Of a stretch of 64,000 bases of DNA, positions 11,175 through 22,649 are shown piece after piece (position 1 is the first letter of the stretch; the number at the start of each line of letters is the position of its first letter). A model generated the notes under the pieces. That model was given only the letters and a program-made list of their open reading frames with translations. It was not told the origin of the DNA and made no database searches. Where the stretch lies: contig OU342630.1 in assembly GCA_910589415.1 (NCBI GenBank), forward strand, positions 63,174,186 through 63,238,185, written 5' to 3'. The translations under genes and the position numbers were made by a program. This DNA is from Malachius bipustulatus. Its lineage: Eukaryota > Arthropoda > Insecta > Coleoptera > Melyridae.

Positions 11175-12050
11175 CAGCGTGTCCCAGCTTATTCGAAGCG
11201 GTCTCTGTAGGCCAAACGATGGATTTTTTCCAAAAAATTTTTGCAAATTCAAGTACAGGATCACAATGGCCATAATTTAAAATTATTTTGGAGTATACAG
11301 AGTGTCCCATATGAGAGTGGCATATCAAAGCTATGTTTTTTTAAATGGAATGCTCCCATGTTATTGCATTTTTAGATTGTCTGAGAATAGGAAATAAGAT
11401 TGGCTTTTACAGTTGGTGTTTAAATTCAGAAGTTTTTGAGTTATAAACAAGTGAAAATCGTCATTTTTCAAGTTCAAGGCCCTGTACAACGAAAACGGTT
11501 CAAGATAGAGAAAAACGGCTTACATGTCCCTATTTTACTTTTTTATGTACTATTCTATGGTATAGAAACATTTGTACTTTCTTTGATTTTATTATTTGGC
11601 GACGCGTGGAGAAATCTCAGAATTTTTCAAATTTTTATCACCCTGTATAAACATTTTATCTACATCATGGGATAGTACATGAAAAGTTAAAATAGGGACA
11701 TGTAAGCCGTTTTTCTCTATCTTGAACCGTTTTCGTTGTACAGGGCCTTGAACTTGAAAAATGACGATTTTCACTTGTTTATAACTCAAAAACTACTGAA
11801 TTTAAACACCAACTGTGAAAACCAATTTTATTTCCTCTTCTCAGATAATCTAAAACTGCAATAACATGGGAGCATTCCATTTAAAAAAACATACTTTTGA
11901 TATGTCACTGTCATATGGGACACTCTGTATACTCCAAAATAATTTTAAATTATGGCCATTGTGATTTTGTACTTGAATTTTCAAAAAGTTTTTTGAAAAA
12001 GTCCATCGTTTGGCCTACAGAGACCGCTTCGAATGAGCTGGGACAGCCTG
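11175..12050. mobile_element. Complete palindromic TA-flanked element, family B
   Basis: The ends are CAGCGTGTCCCAGC and GCTGGGACAGCCTG, each flanked by TA (11173-11174, 12051-12052). The left arm (to about 11562) and the right arm (from about 11665) are inverted copies over nearly 390 bases, leaving only a 100-base spacer. The spacer contains a lone CACCCTGTATA, the terminal motif of this class, perhaps the scar of an earlier insertion. There is no transposase. TA duplication and CAGGGTG-like ends fit Tc1/mariner/IS630-type mobilisation. The 63- to 79-codon frames here are mirror images of each other within the arms. Confidence 0.8.
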
Positions 12051-12052
12051 TA

Positions 12053-13484
12053 TAGTTGCTTTACATGCCTATAATAATTGTAGAAAATTGAACTTTTTTA
12101 ACAACTTTGAACAAACCAGTTCAAAGTAACCCCAATTTTGTATCCAAATTATTTTTTTATATACTATTTCATTATTAAATATAAAAATTTTGATACTTCC
12201 AGTCTGTAAAGATAATCTTGAACAGAGGTAAGAGTACGTCGAGTAACTTCTTTTAAATATAGCGACAATTAATTTTCAGAATTTGCCGCAATTACTCTTA
12301 TAATAGTTAATCGATGGGACACTTAATTTTGCGTAAGCGACATAGTTATTGTCTGACGCCCTCAAATACTATACAAACTGGCATATAATGCCTTTGTGAA
12401 TATTTGATGAACTCAATAGACACAATAGGAGGTAATTAATAATCACTTAGCATCGTCATTATCCATTATGTGTCAAAAACAAACATCTAGTAAAACATGG
12501 CCCTTGCTTAATTATCTATACTAAGACATTAACAATAATCAAATTATTTTTCAACATTTTATTTATAAGTAGTTCTTGTCAATGACTCATCCATGTAAAT
12601 ATAAATATAAAAAGTATCTGTTTAAAAAAAACCGCTCTTCTTTTTTATTTTCTTTGTCCGGATCTTTTAAGAATTAAAATGAGTAGAAATCGACATGTCA
12701 ATTTTGTTTACAGTTATTGCAGTTTCCGTGGTGTTACCTTATTTAATTTCAATTGTTATTGTAGGCAACTTTTCTTACACTCCTCGCACAGTCGCGGATT
12801 TTAGATCGACTACCATCTGAGACTGAGCGGGTGTTCTGAATCAACGTACCATAGTTTCTATTGCCAATTGTCATCTCCCAGTTATGTCAATCTTTTGGCG
12901 TTAGCAGACTTCTCGACTACGAGAATCGTAAATTAACTTCTTCCCAATTTACCTTAACCTGCGATTGAAACAGGTCATATCATCGCAATAGGCTGCTGAA
13001 ACTATTTTAAAATTAGTTTCTTACTTTATATCTTCCATCTTCATCCGTTGGTAAGTATGATTATTAACACCTTTTTGAATAGTGAACCTGTGAATTACTT
13101 TATTTATCTATTAAATTAAATAATTGCCTCATAAATTATTTTACTAGGATCTGCACGTTGCTTCACATAATATTCAGTTTAATGATTATCAAGTCAAGTT
13201 GGACTTTAGAATAGCCGTGCAGAAACCGATTCGCTGCTGTTGCTTTACTATGAACATTCAGTGATTGAGCAGTGATTTTATAGCCTTTACCTGGGAGCTG
13301 ATTTACCTTTTTTGGGGGCATTCGTCGTTCCTGAAGCAGACTTGTCGTTTGTGGAGTCATCCGTCACTTTCTACGCGACTATCTTAGAATCCGGAGCTCA
13401 ACTCGCCACCGTGACAGTCCACCTGGTTGAAGCTTTACTCCAAAGGAATCGTCTAGCACCAGCACCACACACAATTATCAAGTA
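12053..13484. other. AT-rich sequence, nothing firm
   Basis: A 65-codon minus frame at 13163-13360 contains a basic MPPKKVNQLPGKGYK stretch, but no family is recognised and I do not call it a gene. The rest shows no coding or repeat structure. Confidence 0.4.
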
Positions 13485-13530
13485 ACAATAATAATAATAA
13501 CAATAATAATAATAATAATAATAATAATAA
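13485..13530. repeat. (TAA)n microsatellite, left flank of Dong-type element
   Basis: An almost pure AAT/TAA tract lies directly before the retrotransposon 5' end. A second TAA tract follows its 3' end at 18305-18328. Dong elements are known to insert into TAA repeats, so the two tracts are best read as one split target. Confidence 0.8.
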
Positions 13531-13630
13531 GCCCGCAGGGGTATCTCACTGAGATATTTGGGGAGTGACGACCCCACGGACCCGAGTTACCTGGCAGTAG
13601 GTTTAAAATGCAACCTGCCTCGGCAGAGCA

Positions 13631-14437
13631 ATGGAAAGAAGAAATAATAAAACCCATACCGGCTCGGACGTCGCCCGGGTTAACAAGGTCCGCGTTCGTG
13701 AGTTAGGCAGAGGCTCAAGTTCGCAAAATCGGCTACAGTCTCCCTTGGCAACCGGTGGTGAAAGCAGCGCCGGCCCAAGTGTGGTTACTGCAATGCCCCC
13801 ACTAGTGGGGAGGTCTGGGCCAGCTCACCAAGCCCAACTCGACCCTGGTGTTTCTACTGGACTCCAACCGGAGACCACCAAGGCGGGAAAACAGAGGGTG
13901 CGCATGAAGTGGACGAATGAAATGAACAGCTTTATTATTATGCGCACCTATTACACAGTCACAAAACTTGAAACAGACAAAACACAGTACAGACAAATAT
14001 TACACCAAGAATTCACAAAACAGTACCCAAACGCACAGGTCACGGAGCAGAGGATAGCTGACCAGCGAAGAGCAATCGTAGCACGTAACCTCATTCCGCA
14101 GATAACACTCGAGAACATTAAACAGCAGGTTGCTCAAGAGTTGCAACAACGGGAAAATACTACAAATACGCAGATAGAAGAAACCGCAAGTACACCTCAG
14201 GAAGACAACAGAGATGCAACATTAGCATACAGCCTCACGGAAGAAACAATAAATACACAGGAGACCATGGACACTGAGCTTGTTGAGGCCCTTGAGAACT
14301 CATTGCAAACAGCATTGTTACAATTCACAGGAACGGACCCAGCAAAAAGACACAAAATACCCAAGATACATACATCATCTAAACTCGAAAAAACTCTTCT
14401 ATACATGAATAAGTATATACTCCCACAACATATATGA
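13631..14437 (+). pseudogene. Dong/R4 protein, N-terminal region
   Basis: Starts at the first ATG after the leader and runs 268 codons to a TGA at 14435-14437. The first 85 or so residues are Ser/Gly/Arg-rich and low complexity. From about residue 90 comes MKWTNEMNSFIIMRTYY followed by helices with YRQILHQEF and TEQRIADQRRAI. This resembles the Myb/trihelix-like N-terminal DNA-binding region of R4-type elements. The frame continues open after the TGA up to about 14975, so the stop is most simply a point mutation within one long frame. Confidence 0.7.
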
Positions 14438-14980
14438 GAAGATTCCACACTGACAGATACACACACACTGATATATACTGCAGCAGTAGCGGTAGTTAGG
14501 TATCATGGCCTAAAAACAAGACCTCAGGACTCGCAGACACAACATAAACAAAACAAACCGGCCTGGGAGCGTCGGCTTGAATCGCAGATAGACGAAATTC
14601 GACGAAATCTGGGCCGACTCACACAATATCTACAAAATAATAGATCCAAAACACTGATGAAGCATATGCACCACATTTTCAAGACAGTAAAAACTCACAC
14701 AAAACATGAACATCATAACCAACACATCACTGAATACATGGACACCTTAAAACAGAAACTTGCAGCCAAAACGCAAAGACTACGTAGATACAGAACATGC
14801 ACTCAGCGAAAACAACACAACAAACAGTTTACAGAAAACGAAAAAATATTCTATAGAAACATGAATCAAAATAGTTCACAGAAAAGTAACTATGAAACAC
14901 CCACAAGAGAAGAACTCACACGATACTGGTCGTCCCTTTGGTCCAATCCGGTCCAGCATAGCAAGGACGCGAGTTGGATA
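14438..14980 (+). pseudogene. Dong/R4 protein, linker before reverse transcriptase
   Basis: This is the same frame as the N-terminal region, open from the TGA to the reverse transcriptase. The first stretch lacks an ATG (EDSTLTDTHTLIYTAA...). It is rich in His, Lys and Gln, with predicted helices (KQKLAAKTQRLRRYR). It ends in REELTRYWSSLWSNPVQHS, the conserved block just before the reverse transcriptase in this group. Around 14972-14990 the homologous reading moves to the next frame, consistent with loss of one base. Confidence 0.6.
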
Positions 14981-17004
14981 GAGAGGAGGAAAAACATACA
15001 CAAAACATCACAGACATGCAATTCAGCGAGATTACACCACGAGACATAAGCGATACAATCAAAAACATTCATAACTGGAAGGCACCCGGGATAGACAACA
15101 TCCATAACTTCTGGTACAAGAAGCTCACATGCCTACATCCGAAACTGGCCACACATTTTACAGATATCCTCAATAATCCGCAGAACACACCTGCATTCTT
15201 TACACAGGGCATCACATATATGATGCCAAAAAACAATAATACAGAAAACCCTACACAATACAGACCAATAACATGTCTCCCAACAATTTACAAAATTCTG
15301 ACTTCAAACATAACAAACAAAATATACTCTCATCTGGAACACAATAACGCATTTACAGAACAGCAGAAGGGATGCCGCAGAAACCACATGGGATGCAAGG
15401 AACAACTCCTTATCGACTCAGTGGTTCTGCGTCAGGCACATAGACAACATAGACAATTAAACATGGCATACATAGATTACAAAAAAGCATTTGACAGCAC
15501 ACCACATACTTGGCTGATACACATATTAAACATTTACAAAATTCACCCCACGCTCATCGCCTTCCTCGAGAACATTATGACACACTGGAGAACTACACTA
15601 CGTCTTACGCTCAATAAAACAACTATAACTACAGAAGAAATACCTATACGTCGAGGCATATTCCAGGGGGACTCATTGAGTCCACTGTGGTTTTGCCTTG
15701 CCTTGAATCCACTCTCAAACATGCTGAATAATTCAAATTATGGATTCAACATCAGAGACAACAAAACAACGCACTATACTCTGTCGCATCTGCTATACAT
15801 GGATGATATAAAATTATACGCATCCACACAAACACAGCTGCAACATCTGCTGAAAATTACACACACATTCTCACAGGACATACATATGGAGTTTGGGTTG
15901 GAGAAATGTAAAACTCTCAACATCGAAAAAGGAACCCTGGTGGCAGGTGAATTCGCTCTTGAAAATGGCGACAAGATTGAATCCATGGAAGAGGGCGAGG
16001 TCTATAAATATCTTGGTTTCCAGCAGGCCAAGCTCACAGAACATACACAAATAAAACAAACACTAAGAAAAACATACATAAACAGACTAAACCAAATATT
16101 AAAAACAAAACTGAATGCCAAAAACACAATAAAAGCAATAAACACATACGCTGTACCGACACTGACATACTCGTTTGGAGTCATACAATGGACACAGACA
16201 GACTTAGAAGACCTCCAGAGGAAAACCCGAACAACACTCACAAGACACAAACAACATCATCCTAAATCAGCCACAGAAAGGCTAACTCTACCTAGAGACA
16301 TGGGGGGAAGAGGCCTTATTGACATACCCAATCTGCACCACAAACAGATAAATAATCTTCGAGAGTTCTTTCACGCAAAACAAACCACGTCCAAACTACA
16401 CAAAGCCATAAATATCGCAGACAGAAACAACACACCTTTAAACCTACATAACAAAAACTTGGAGCTACACATAACAGATAATAATACAAAACAGCAGTCG
16501 TGGACCCAGAAGGAACTCCATGGGAGACACCCCCATGAGCTGAGCCAGAACCATGTCGACAAACAGGCGTCGAACAAGTGGCTTAGTTGTGGGAACCTTT
16601 TTGGGGAGACCGAAGGGTTCATGATTGCTATACAGGATCAAACAATAAATACTAAAAACTACAGAAAACATATACTCAAGGACACCACAATCACAGACGA
16701 TACATGCAGAAAATGTCATTTATCACAGGAAACAATACAACACATTACAGCTGGATGCAGGATACTTACACAAACCGACTATCTACATAGACACAACCAG
16801 GTGGCGAACATTATACATCAAAAACTCGCAGATCAGTACAAACTCATCGACATGTATACACCATATTACAAATACAACCCGCAAACAGTATTAGAAAATA
16901 GCACTCACAAATTATACTATGACAGAGCCATCATCACAGATAAAACAATTCATCATAACAGACCAGACATCACATTAATAGACAAAGAAAACAAAAATAC
17001 ATAT
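14974..17004 (+). pseudogene. Dong/R4 reverse transcriptase and start of endonuclease
   Basis: A 677-codon frame begins in the frameshift zone; the TTG at 14974 is not a real start. In order it has the GIDNIHNFWYK block near residue 40, QYRPITCLPTIYK, motif A IDYKKAFD (Asp near residue 168), GIFQGDSLSP, and motif C YMDD at 15796-15807. It then has the thumb, a CRKCHLSQETIQHITAGC zinc motif (C-x2-C-x7-H-x4-C, 16705-16758), and the first endonuclease motif RPDI (Pro-Asp at 16963-16968). The reverse transcriptase catalytic residues are intact. The frame then runs into the inserted element and stops at 17049 inside it. Confidence 0.85.
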
Positions 17005-17005
17005 A

Positions 17006-17866
17006 CAGGGTGGTCCAACTTAAAACGTCAGGACTTTACCAAACGATAGATAACGTTAAAATAATGCCAGTTTCTCTAATACACTTATAGCCGGGAAAGC
17101 TTTCTTTTCAAGATACAGGGCGTTGAAGTTTTGGGAAAAAAATAATGTTTTGCGAATATTGTCAAAACGGCTGCTTTGAAAAAATTGAAATTTGGCACGC
17201 AGCATGAGCAAAGTATCTTTCATGATTTACGGCTTATGGTGATAAATTGCGAAAACCAGCGGCGGAGATAAGGGTGTGCCATCGCCCCTTTTCAAAAAAA
17301 AAATTGACGCCACTGACTCTATGGCAAATTTAATAATACTATTCTATGCCCCATGCTTTTTAGAACAAAAAAGTACTCTCTAACTTTTTTCACAAGGTGC
17401 ACCGTTTTCGAGATAATTCAGGTTTTCTTAGGTAATATCCGTAGCTATTTTAAGAATAACAGACAAATTCTAATCAAATAACTTTTAATTAAATAATTAA
17501 ATAACAGAAATAAATAACACCTAACTAATGTAACAATTGTCAGTAACCATAGAGTCAGTGGCGTCAATTTTTTTTTTTAAGGGGCGATGACACACCCATA
17601 TCTCCGCCGCTGGTTTTCGCAATTTATCACCATAAGCCGTAAATCATGAAAGATACTTATAGCTCATGCTGCGTGCCAAATTTCAATTTTTTTAAAGCAG
17701 TCGTTTTGACAATATTCACAAAACATTTTTTTTTTTCTCAAAACTTCAACACCCTGTATCTTGAAAAGGAAGCTTTCCCGGCTATAAGTGTATTAGAGAA
17801 ACTGGCATTATTTTAACGATACCTATCGTTTGGTAAAGTCCTGACGTTTTAAGTTGGACCACCCTG
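17006..17866. mobile_element. Complete long-inverted-repeat TA element, family A
   Basis: The ends are CAGGGTGGTCCAAC and GTTGGACCACCCTG. The left arm is 17006-17324 and the right arm 17547-17866, about 320 bases each and nearly perfect complements, with a 222-base AT-rich spacer. It interrupts the Dong endonuclease. If one removes CAGGG...CCCTG together with one TA copy, the Dong frame continues without a shift or stop. A four-base TATA duplication would break it. So the duplication is TA, as for Tc1/mariner elements. No transposase is present. Confidence 0.88.
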
Positions 17867-17868
17867 TA

Positions 17869-18200
17869 TAATAGATATAGCGATACCCAATACACACAAC
17901 TTGCAGAAAACGGACACCGAAAAACATACAAAATACATAGATCTAGCACAGGAGGTGCGGCGCCTCTGGAGGATGGACAGGGTAGTCATCGTACCGATAG
18001 TCTTGTCCTCTACAGGGGTTGTACCATATACACTACATAAAAGCTTACAGACACTCAAAATGCACAAAAATACGTACATAGAACTACAGAAAGCCACAAT
18101 AATAAGTACATGTCACATCGTTAGAAAATTTCTGTACGCAGACATACAAATAGATGAACATCCAACACATTTAACAGAATTGACACAACACACAAACTAA
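17869..18200 (+). pseudogene. Dong/R4 endonuclease, C-terminal part
   Basis: Continues the Dong frame after the insertion. It begins IIDIAIPN, whose Asp is the second catalytic acid of the restriction-like endonuclease, followed by TEKHTKYIDLAQEVRRLW with the conserved Lys. It ends at TAA 18198-18200 after about 110 codons. The split lies between the PD motif (16963) and this Asp, so the endonuclease cannot be made as one protein. Confidence 0.8.
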
Positions 18201-18304
18201 ACACATGTAGTAGAACTTCTATGGCGACCTTGTCTTGGTGATAGCCCGACATGGTTGCTTGCCGCCGGGAGATGAGACCCGAGATGCTACATATATGCAG
18301 AAGA

Positions 18305-18328
18305 AATAATAATAATAATAATAATAAT
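18305..18328. repeat. (TAA)n microsatellite, right flank of Dong-type element
   Basis: Eight AAT/TAA units lie right after the element's 3' end. On the minus strand the same tract reads (TTA)n and directly follows the 3' region of the ORF1-bearing relic at 18330-19375, so it may be that element's tail. Confidence 0.75.
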
Positions 18329-18329
18329 G

Positions 18330-19375
18330 TTTATTTTTGAAGAATATTACATTCTTTATAACTATAATACTACAATATAATACTTAATTAAATCTACATT
18401 AAATCAACCTACTTTCGTATACATTTTTTTCCTATACTAGCTAATTATTTCTTTTTGCTTATTTTGCACTATCATGTTTTATTTTTATTCTCAATACCTA
18501 TGTTTATGTCTAAGATCGCGTGGTCAGTAATTTTATCATCGTTATTGTTATTTACAATATCCATTTCATACCTAGACTTTGATTTCCATTGATTTCTATC
18601 AAATATTCACCATTTTCTTCTTTTTCTGTTCTATTTTCTTCTTGTATACACCACAATTTACATCAAAAACGACATGACTTACATCCATATTCAAATTCAA
18701 TTTTCTATTCACCTCAACACAATTGATACATTTCTTCTTTTTTTCGCAGTCTTTTGATAAATGTTCTCCACTGCATCTGAAACAAGCCATTCTATTTTTA
18801 CATGCTTCTTTTTTATGATTGTATCCCCCACAATTGAAGCATCGCTTTATATATACGTGCTCGTAAACATAACAGCGATCCCAACCAACGTTAATTTTTT
18901 GCATCTCCATTATCTGCTTGAACGATGACTCATCCACTTCTGCAATCAAGTCCCAGTATCTCTTTTTCTTTGTTTCTAACAATTTAACTATCTTTATTTG
19001 ACTCACATAGTTGTTCTGTTGTTTAATTTGACTGATTATTTCTCCATCTTTATTTACTTCACTCAGTCCCACATATTTTTATTCTTCTTTTTACCTTCTC
19101 AATCATATATCTGCTTTATAATCTGTCATCTTCTTACTAACTTCTGCTTTGAGATTTTCGCCATCCTGTTTTGTTTCACAATTTACTATAATAGCACCAC
19201 CTTTTGTTTTCTTTATGCTTTTCACTTTGTTGGAGACAGGATCAACAGTATCCCTCAATTACTTTTCAATTTTTTCATGTTCGTTTTTAACTTCATTTTT
19301 ATTTATCTCATTTTTAGGTTTAATAATCACAGGTGTGATTGTTTCCTTAATTGCATCCTTATAAGGAGCTAAGTA
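18330..19375 (-). mobile_element. Minus-strand non-LTR element reduced to ORF1 plus 3' tail
   Basis: Reading minus, a decayed ORF1 (19372-18599) is followed by about 270 bases of AT-rich 3' sequence and then the (TTA)n tract. No reverse transcriptase sequence lies between ORF1 and the tail. Either the ORF2 part was deleted, or this is a non-autonomous ORF1-only derivative. Confidence 0.45.
18599..19072 (-). pseudogene. ORF1 (gag-like) zinc-knuckle protein of a non-LTR retrotransposon
   Basis: A 157-codon frame with three zinc knuckles near the C-terminus: C78-x2-C-x4-H-x4-C, C97-x2-C-x3-H-x4-C, and a longer C115-x2-C-x14-H-x6-C. This triple arrangement is typical of ORF1 nucleocapsid proteins of Jockey/CR1-like elements. 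Before the knuckles is the conserved LSEVNKDGEII..IKQQN segment. Upstream to 19372, two further frame pieces (ITPVIIKPKNE, GGAIIVNCETKQDGE, VKRRIKICG) are earlier parts of the same protein, broken by stops and a frameshift just before 19072. The ATG at 19072 is therefore probably not the original start. Confidence 0.65.
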
Positions 19376-19399
19376 GGTACTTAGTGAAATTCTATGTAA

Positions 19400-22300
19400 C
19401 AATGCCACTGCCACTACCCTAGAGTTTTAAGATTGTTGAGTGCTGCTACATTAGCACTGTTATAGTATAAGTTGTTAAGTTTGTAGATAGGTATAAATAA
19501 TTCCATATTAAGACAATATTTATTAATATAGCATAACAAAGTTTATTTGTATTCTTCAAATAATACATTTCTTGAACATGTACATATAGCGGCTTGTTTT
19601 GATTAAATCACGACGAAGTTGAAAAGATCCGTCTAGGCGTGAATAATTTTCTTGAATACGTCGTAATGTCTTACTTGATTTCTATAAGGGTATTTTATAT
19701 GAATAGACATTTTGATTCCGTTCCTTACTAACAGGAACTGATTAATTTACATTCTAAATAACCTAATAGGTAACTGGATACTCGCTTCTCTTTTGCACAT
19801 ATATTATGAAGTTACCTCTACATCGCATCGGAAGAAGTAACGACTCACTAATTCAAGAGACGGAGCTGAAATTAGAGATGTAGGACAACTTCAGAAGTGG
19901 CGCTGTCATATTCTTCAGAGAGTAGGCGCGAATAAGAGGGACCTAACGATGCAATGAATATTTTATTAATTCAGCCTTTGAAGAGAACTCGCAAGTTTAG
20001 ATAGCTCGCTTGAGTTTTAACATCTATGGAGAAGTGTATGGGCATAATCATGCTCTATGCTCTGTAATCGCTACGAAAAAGTGAATATAAACTAGGCTAG
20101 ATTGATGTAGGTACTTATAGAACTCAAGTAAATGAGAGGTTTATTCATATTTGAGACAGTCTAACTTCTGTCCGTAATTTTTCAAAAGTTCGCGATGTAG
20201 CAGGTAAGACGATAGATGTCTTTAATACTTTAAAGAAGCTTTCATAACATAGCTTGGATTGACTAAATGATTTAGATTAGATAAACGTTTCACCCCAGAA
20301 ATCCGCGGAGAACAGGAGGTCAAGCATGTGTCTTGTCAAGGTTCCTTCCCGGTAAATACAGTGCAGGGAATTTGCATAAGCAACTTGCCAGGACAGAAGT
20401 GGGTCTCTGGAGGCTCGAGAACAGCCCCACTGGAACCGTGTTGTCCCGACCCGGCAGCCCAGCCAGAATAAGTGATAAGCAAGGACGAGCAGTGCAATGT
20501 CATACCCTCGGTACGGTGCTAATGTTAGCCAAGAGAGAAATGTGGAATAGTTGCTCCCACAAACTTTTAAATGAAGGAAAGGTTTCATACTTTTGAAAAT
20601 AACGGTAGGTAAATGCTGATTTTTATTCCAAACGTTATATGCTTTAAGACAACACCTGGCCAGCTATCTTTAGAGTAATGCATCATGATAAAAATTAGGT
20701 ATGACACATCCGGAGGTATGGGAATTTATCGGACTGCCGACCCACAAGAGGGTGAAAGATTGTTGCAGGGTTACAGGATGGATTTCCTAACTATGTCGTT
20801 AATGTGACTTGGAGAGGGGATTAGAACGGGTGAGTTATTACACATTGCAAAACGAGCACTGAAGGTGTGACAGGCACCCAGGTCAGGAAGAGCAGTTGAC
20901 CTCATCCGTCCTATTCAATGCCAAGGCGGATAATAGCCCGGGATGTGATTTAAGAGACATATATTTAAACTAAAGGAAAATGTCAAAAGTTCACTTCTGC
21001 TTTCATGGTAAAAATTTGTGAAGTGTTTGATCCTTAAAATTGTTCCTGAACAAGCTAAATAATTAGATAATGATTCAGTTTAACGTTGGAAGATGAACAT
21101 TTTTTCTTTTTTGGGAAATGACCAATAAATTTATGGCCAATTTTGCAATCACTAAGCGCAGTTGTAAAAGTAGCTGTTTTGCATTTTAGGGCATATTTTA
21201 CTAAAAATTCTCTGCATAAAGCTGGGTGTAAATGAGGGCGGCGTGTAAATGAGGGCGGCAGTCTTGGGAAAAATTGAATCTGGAAAACTGTAAAATGTAA
21301 GATTTTGACTGTTTACAGTTTTAGATTCAATCTTAGGCAAGCAATTTGTTTCCAAAGCCGACTGCTGACATGATAGTAAGAAGAGATTTCTTTGACGGCA
21401 ACTTAATTTTTCTTTGCATAGTTATAAATTTAAAGGGGAGGGGGAGACGTTTGACACAATAATAACGACCTTAGGAGCTTCAAAAAGATTCAATTCGAGG
21501 GAAAAATCATTTTAAGAATTTTTTAGACAAAAGCTATCTCTAAATTGTTTTAATTTTTATTGTTTTGATTGTTTAGGTTTAAATTTTGTTTTTCATTTGA
21601 TACTTTCCTTTTCTTTAATAATAATTATTGTTTGTTTTAATAATTGCTTTTTATTTGTAATTTATATCATATTTGTATGGTGGCTTACATACTAAGACAT
21701 CTGCCTGTGAAATTTCATCAGAATCGACGGAAATATGGAACGACATTAAAATAACCGAGGTAGATACTTAAAGTAGGTACCTACTTAAAATTCTCAGAGC
21801 AATTCACTGACCAGCCAGAGTGCTCTTGAGATTGGAAATGTTTCACAAAAGAGCAAACGGAAACCGAAATTCCCAACAGAGCAACAAGTGTAACTCATCT
21901 GCCCATCAAAATTAAATTATACTTCCATCCACTCCCTTTACATTTGACTACCGTTGACTCATACATGCAGTGGTCAAGGATGCGGTAGAGGCGAATACCA
22001 CCCAAAATTATCACTGCCATAGATCAGCAGCCGCTTCTGGCTGACCGCCCTCATTAACACTGCACAACACCTCGCATATTCGCGCCTAATGTCCGCCGAT
22101 CTGCAGATTACATGTGTAATGCCTGGAATCCGGACCGGACACTCCGGGAAGAGAAGTGCGGGTTATATGAGAGAATCATTACCGAACGATGGGGGAGAGA
22201 AAGGATGGAAAACTGTTATAAAATACTGAAAATGTGATTTTTATCTTCATTTGGGTTTTGTTACTACAAGCAAAAATTTATTTTAGTGCGCGGCCTATAT

Positions 22301-22640
22301 TATAAAATATACAAGGTGTTTCTTATTTACTTTAAATAAAATCAATCCTGGAATATCTTAGATCCTATGAACTTAAGTGGCAAAACTAAGTCTGATTTCT
22401 CTGTCTTAGTTTGATTTCTCTGAGATTTAAAATTCTTGTAAAATGTTTCCGTCTTGTTCTCATGTCTTTTTTTTTTTTTGTTTTCTCTAGAGTTCTTTAA
22501 AGACTGCCTCGAAAATCGTAAGTGCAAAAACACATGCAGAAAGTTAGGGTGGAAAAAGAAACTCCTCACGAGTTTTAAAATCAGGAAACCTAAGGTAGTC
22601 CAAGCAAAGTTCTTGGTACAAAATACAATTTTTTGAAATT
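19400..22640. other. Intergenic sequence, no gene supported
   Basis: 20277-20596 is richer in G and C than its surroundings and open on both strands (87 codons +, 103 codons -), without recognisable motifs. 21224-21260 is a 17-base tandem duplication (GTGTAAATGAGGGCGGC twice), followed at 21274-21330 by a 19-bp near-perfect hairpin. 21950-22200 is moderately GC-rich but has no coding frame I trust. Confidence 0.4.
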
Positions 22641-22649
22641 GTAATGATA

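Larger units (their letters stand above)
13531..18304 (+). mobile_element. Dong/R4-clade non-LTR retrotransposon (site-specific for TAA repeats)
   Basis: The element begins with a 100-base 5' leader that contains a perfect hairpin (TATCTCA/TGAGATA, 13542-13556). It then has a single long coding region and a 104-base 3' tail ending at a TAA tract. The coding order is N-terminal DNA-binding-like region, reverse transcriptase, CCHC zinc motif, then a restriction-like endonuclease with the PD...D...K pattern. This is the R2/R4 architecture, with an endonuclease C-terminal to the reverse transcriptase. Location between TAA tracts matches Dong of the R4 clade. Without the inserted 861-bp element it is about 3.9 kb. 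It is inactive: one TGA, one frameshift and the insertion. Confidence 0.85.

Noticed and set aside
11436..11789. Two frames of 65 and 79 codons with the same N-terminal sequence on opposite strands
   Set aside because: They are mirror images produced by the inverted arms of the family B element, not a gene pair.
13802..16719. Many minus-strand frames of 60-90 codons opposite the Dong coding region
   Set aside because: They are shadows of the A-rich coding strand; no motifs, and the + strand frames explain the region.
20277..20596. Protein gene of 87 or 103 codons
   Set aside because: Both strands are open because of local composition; neither product shows a recognisable motif.
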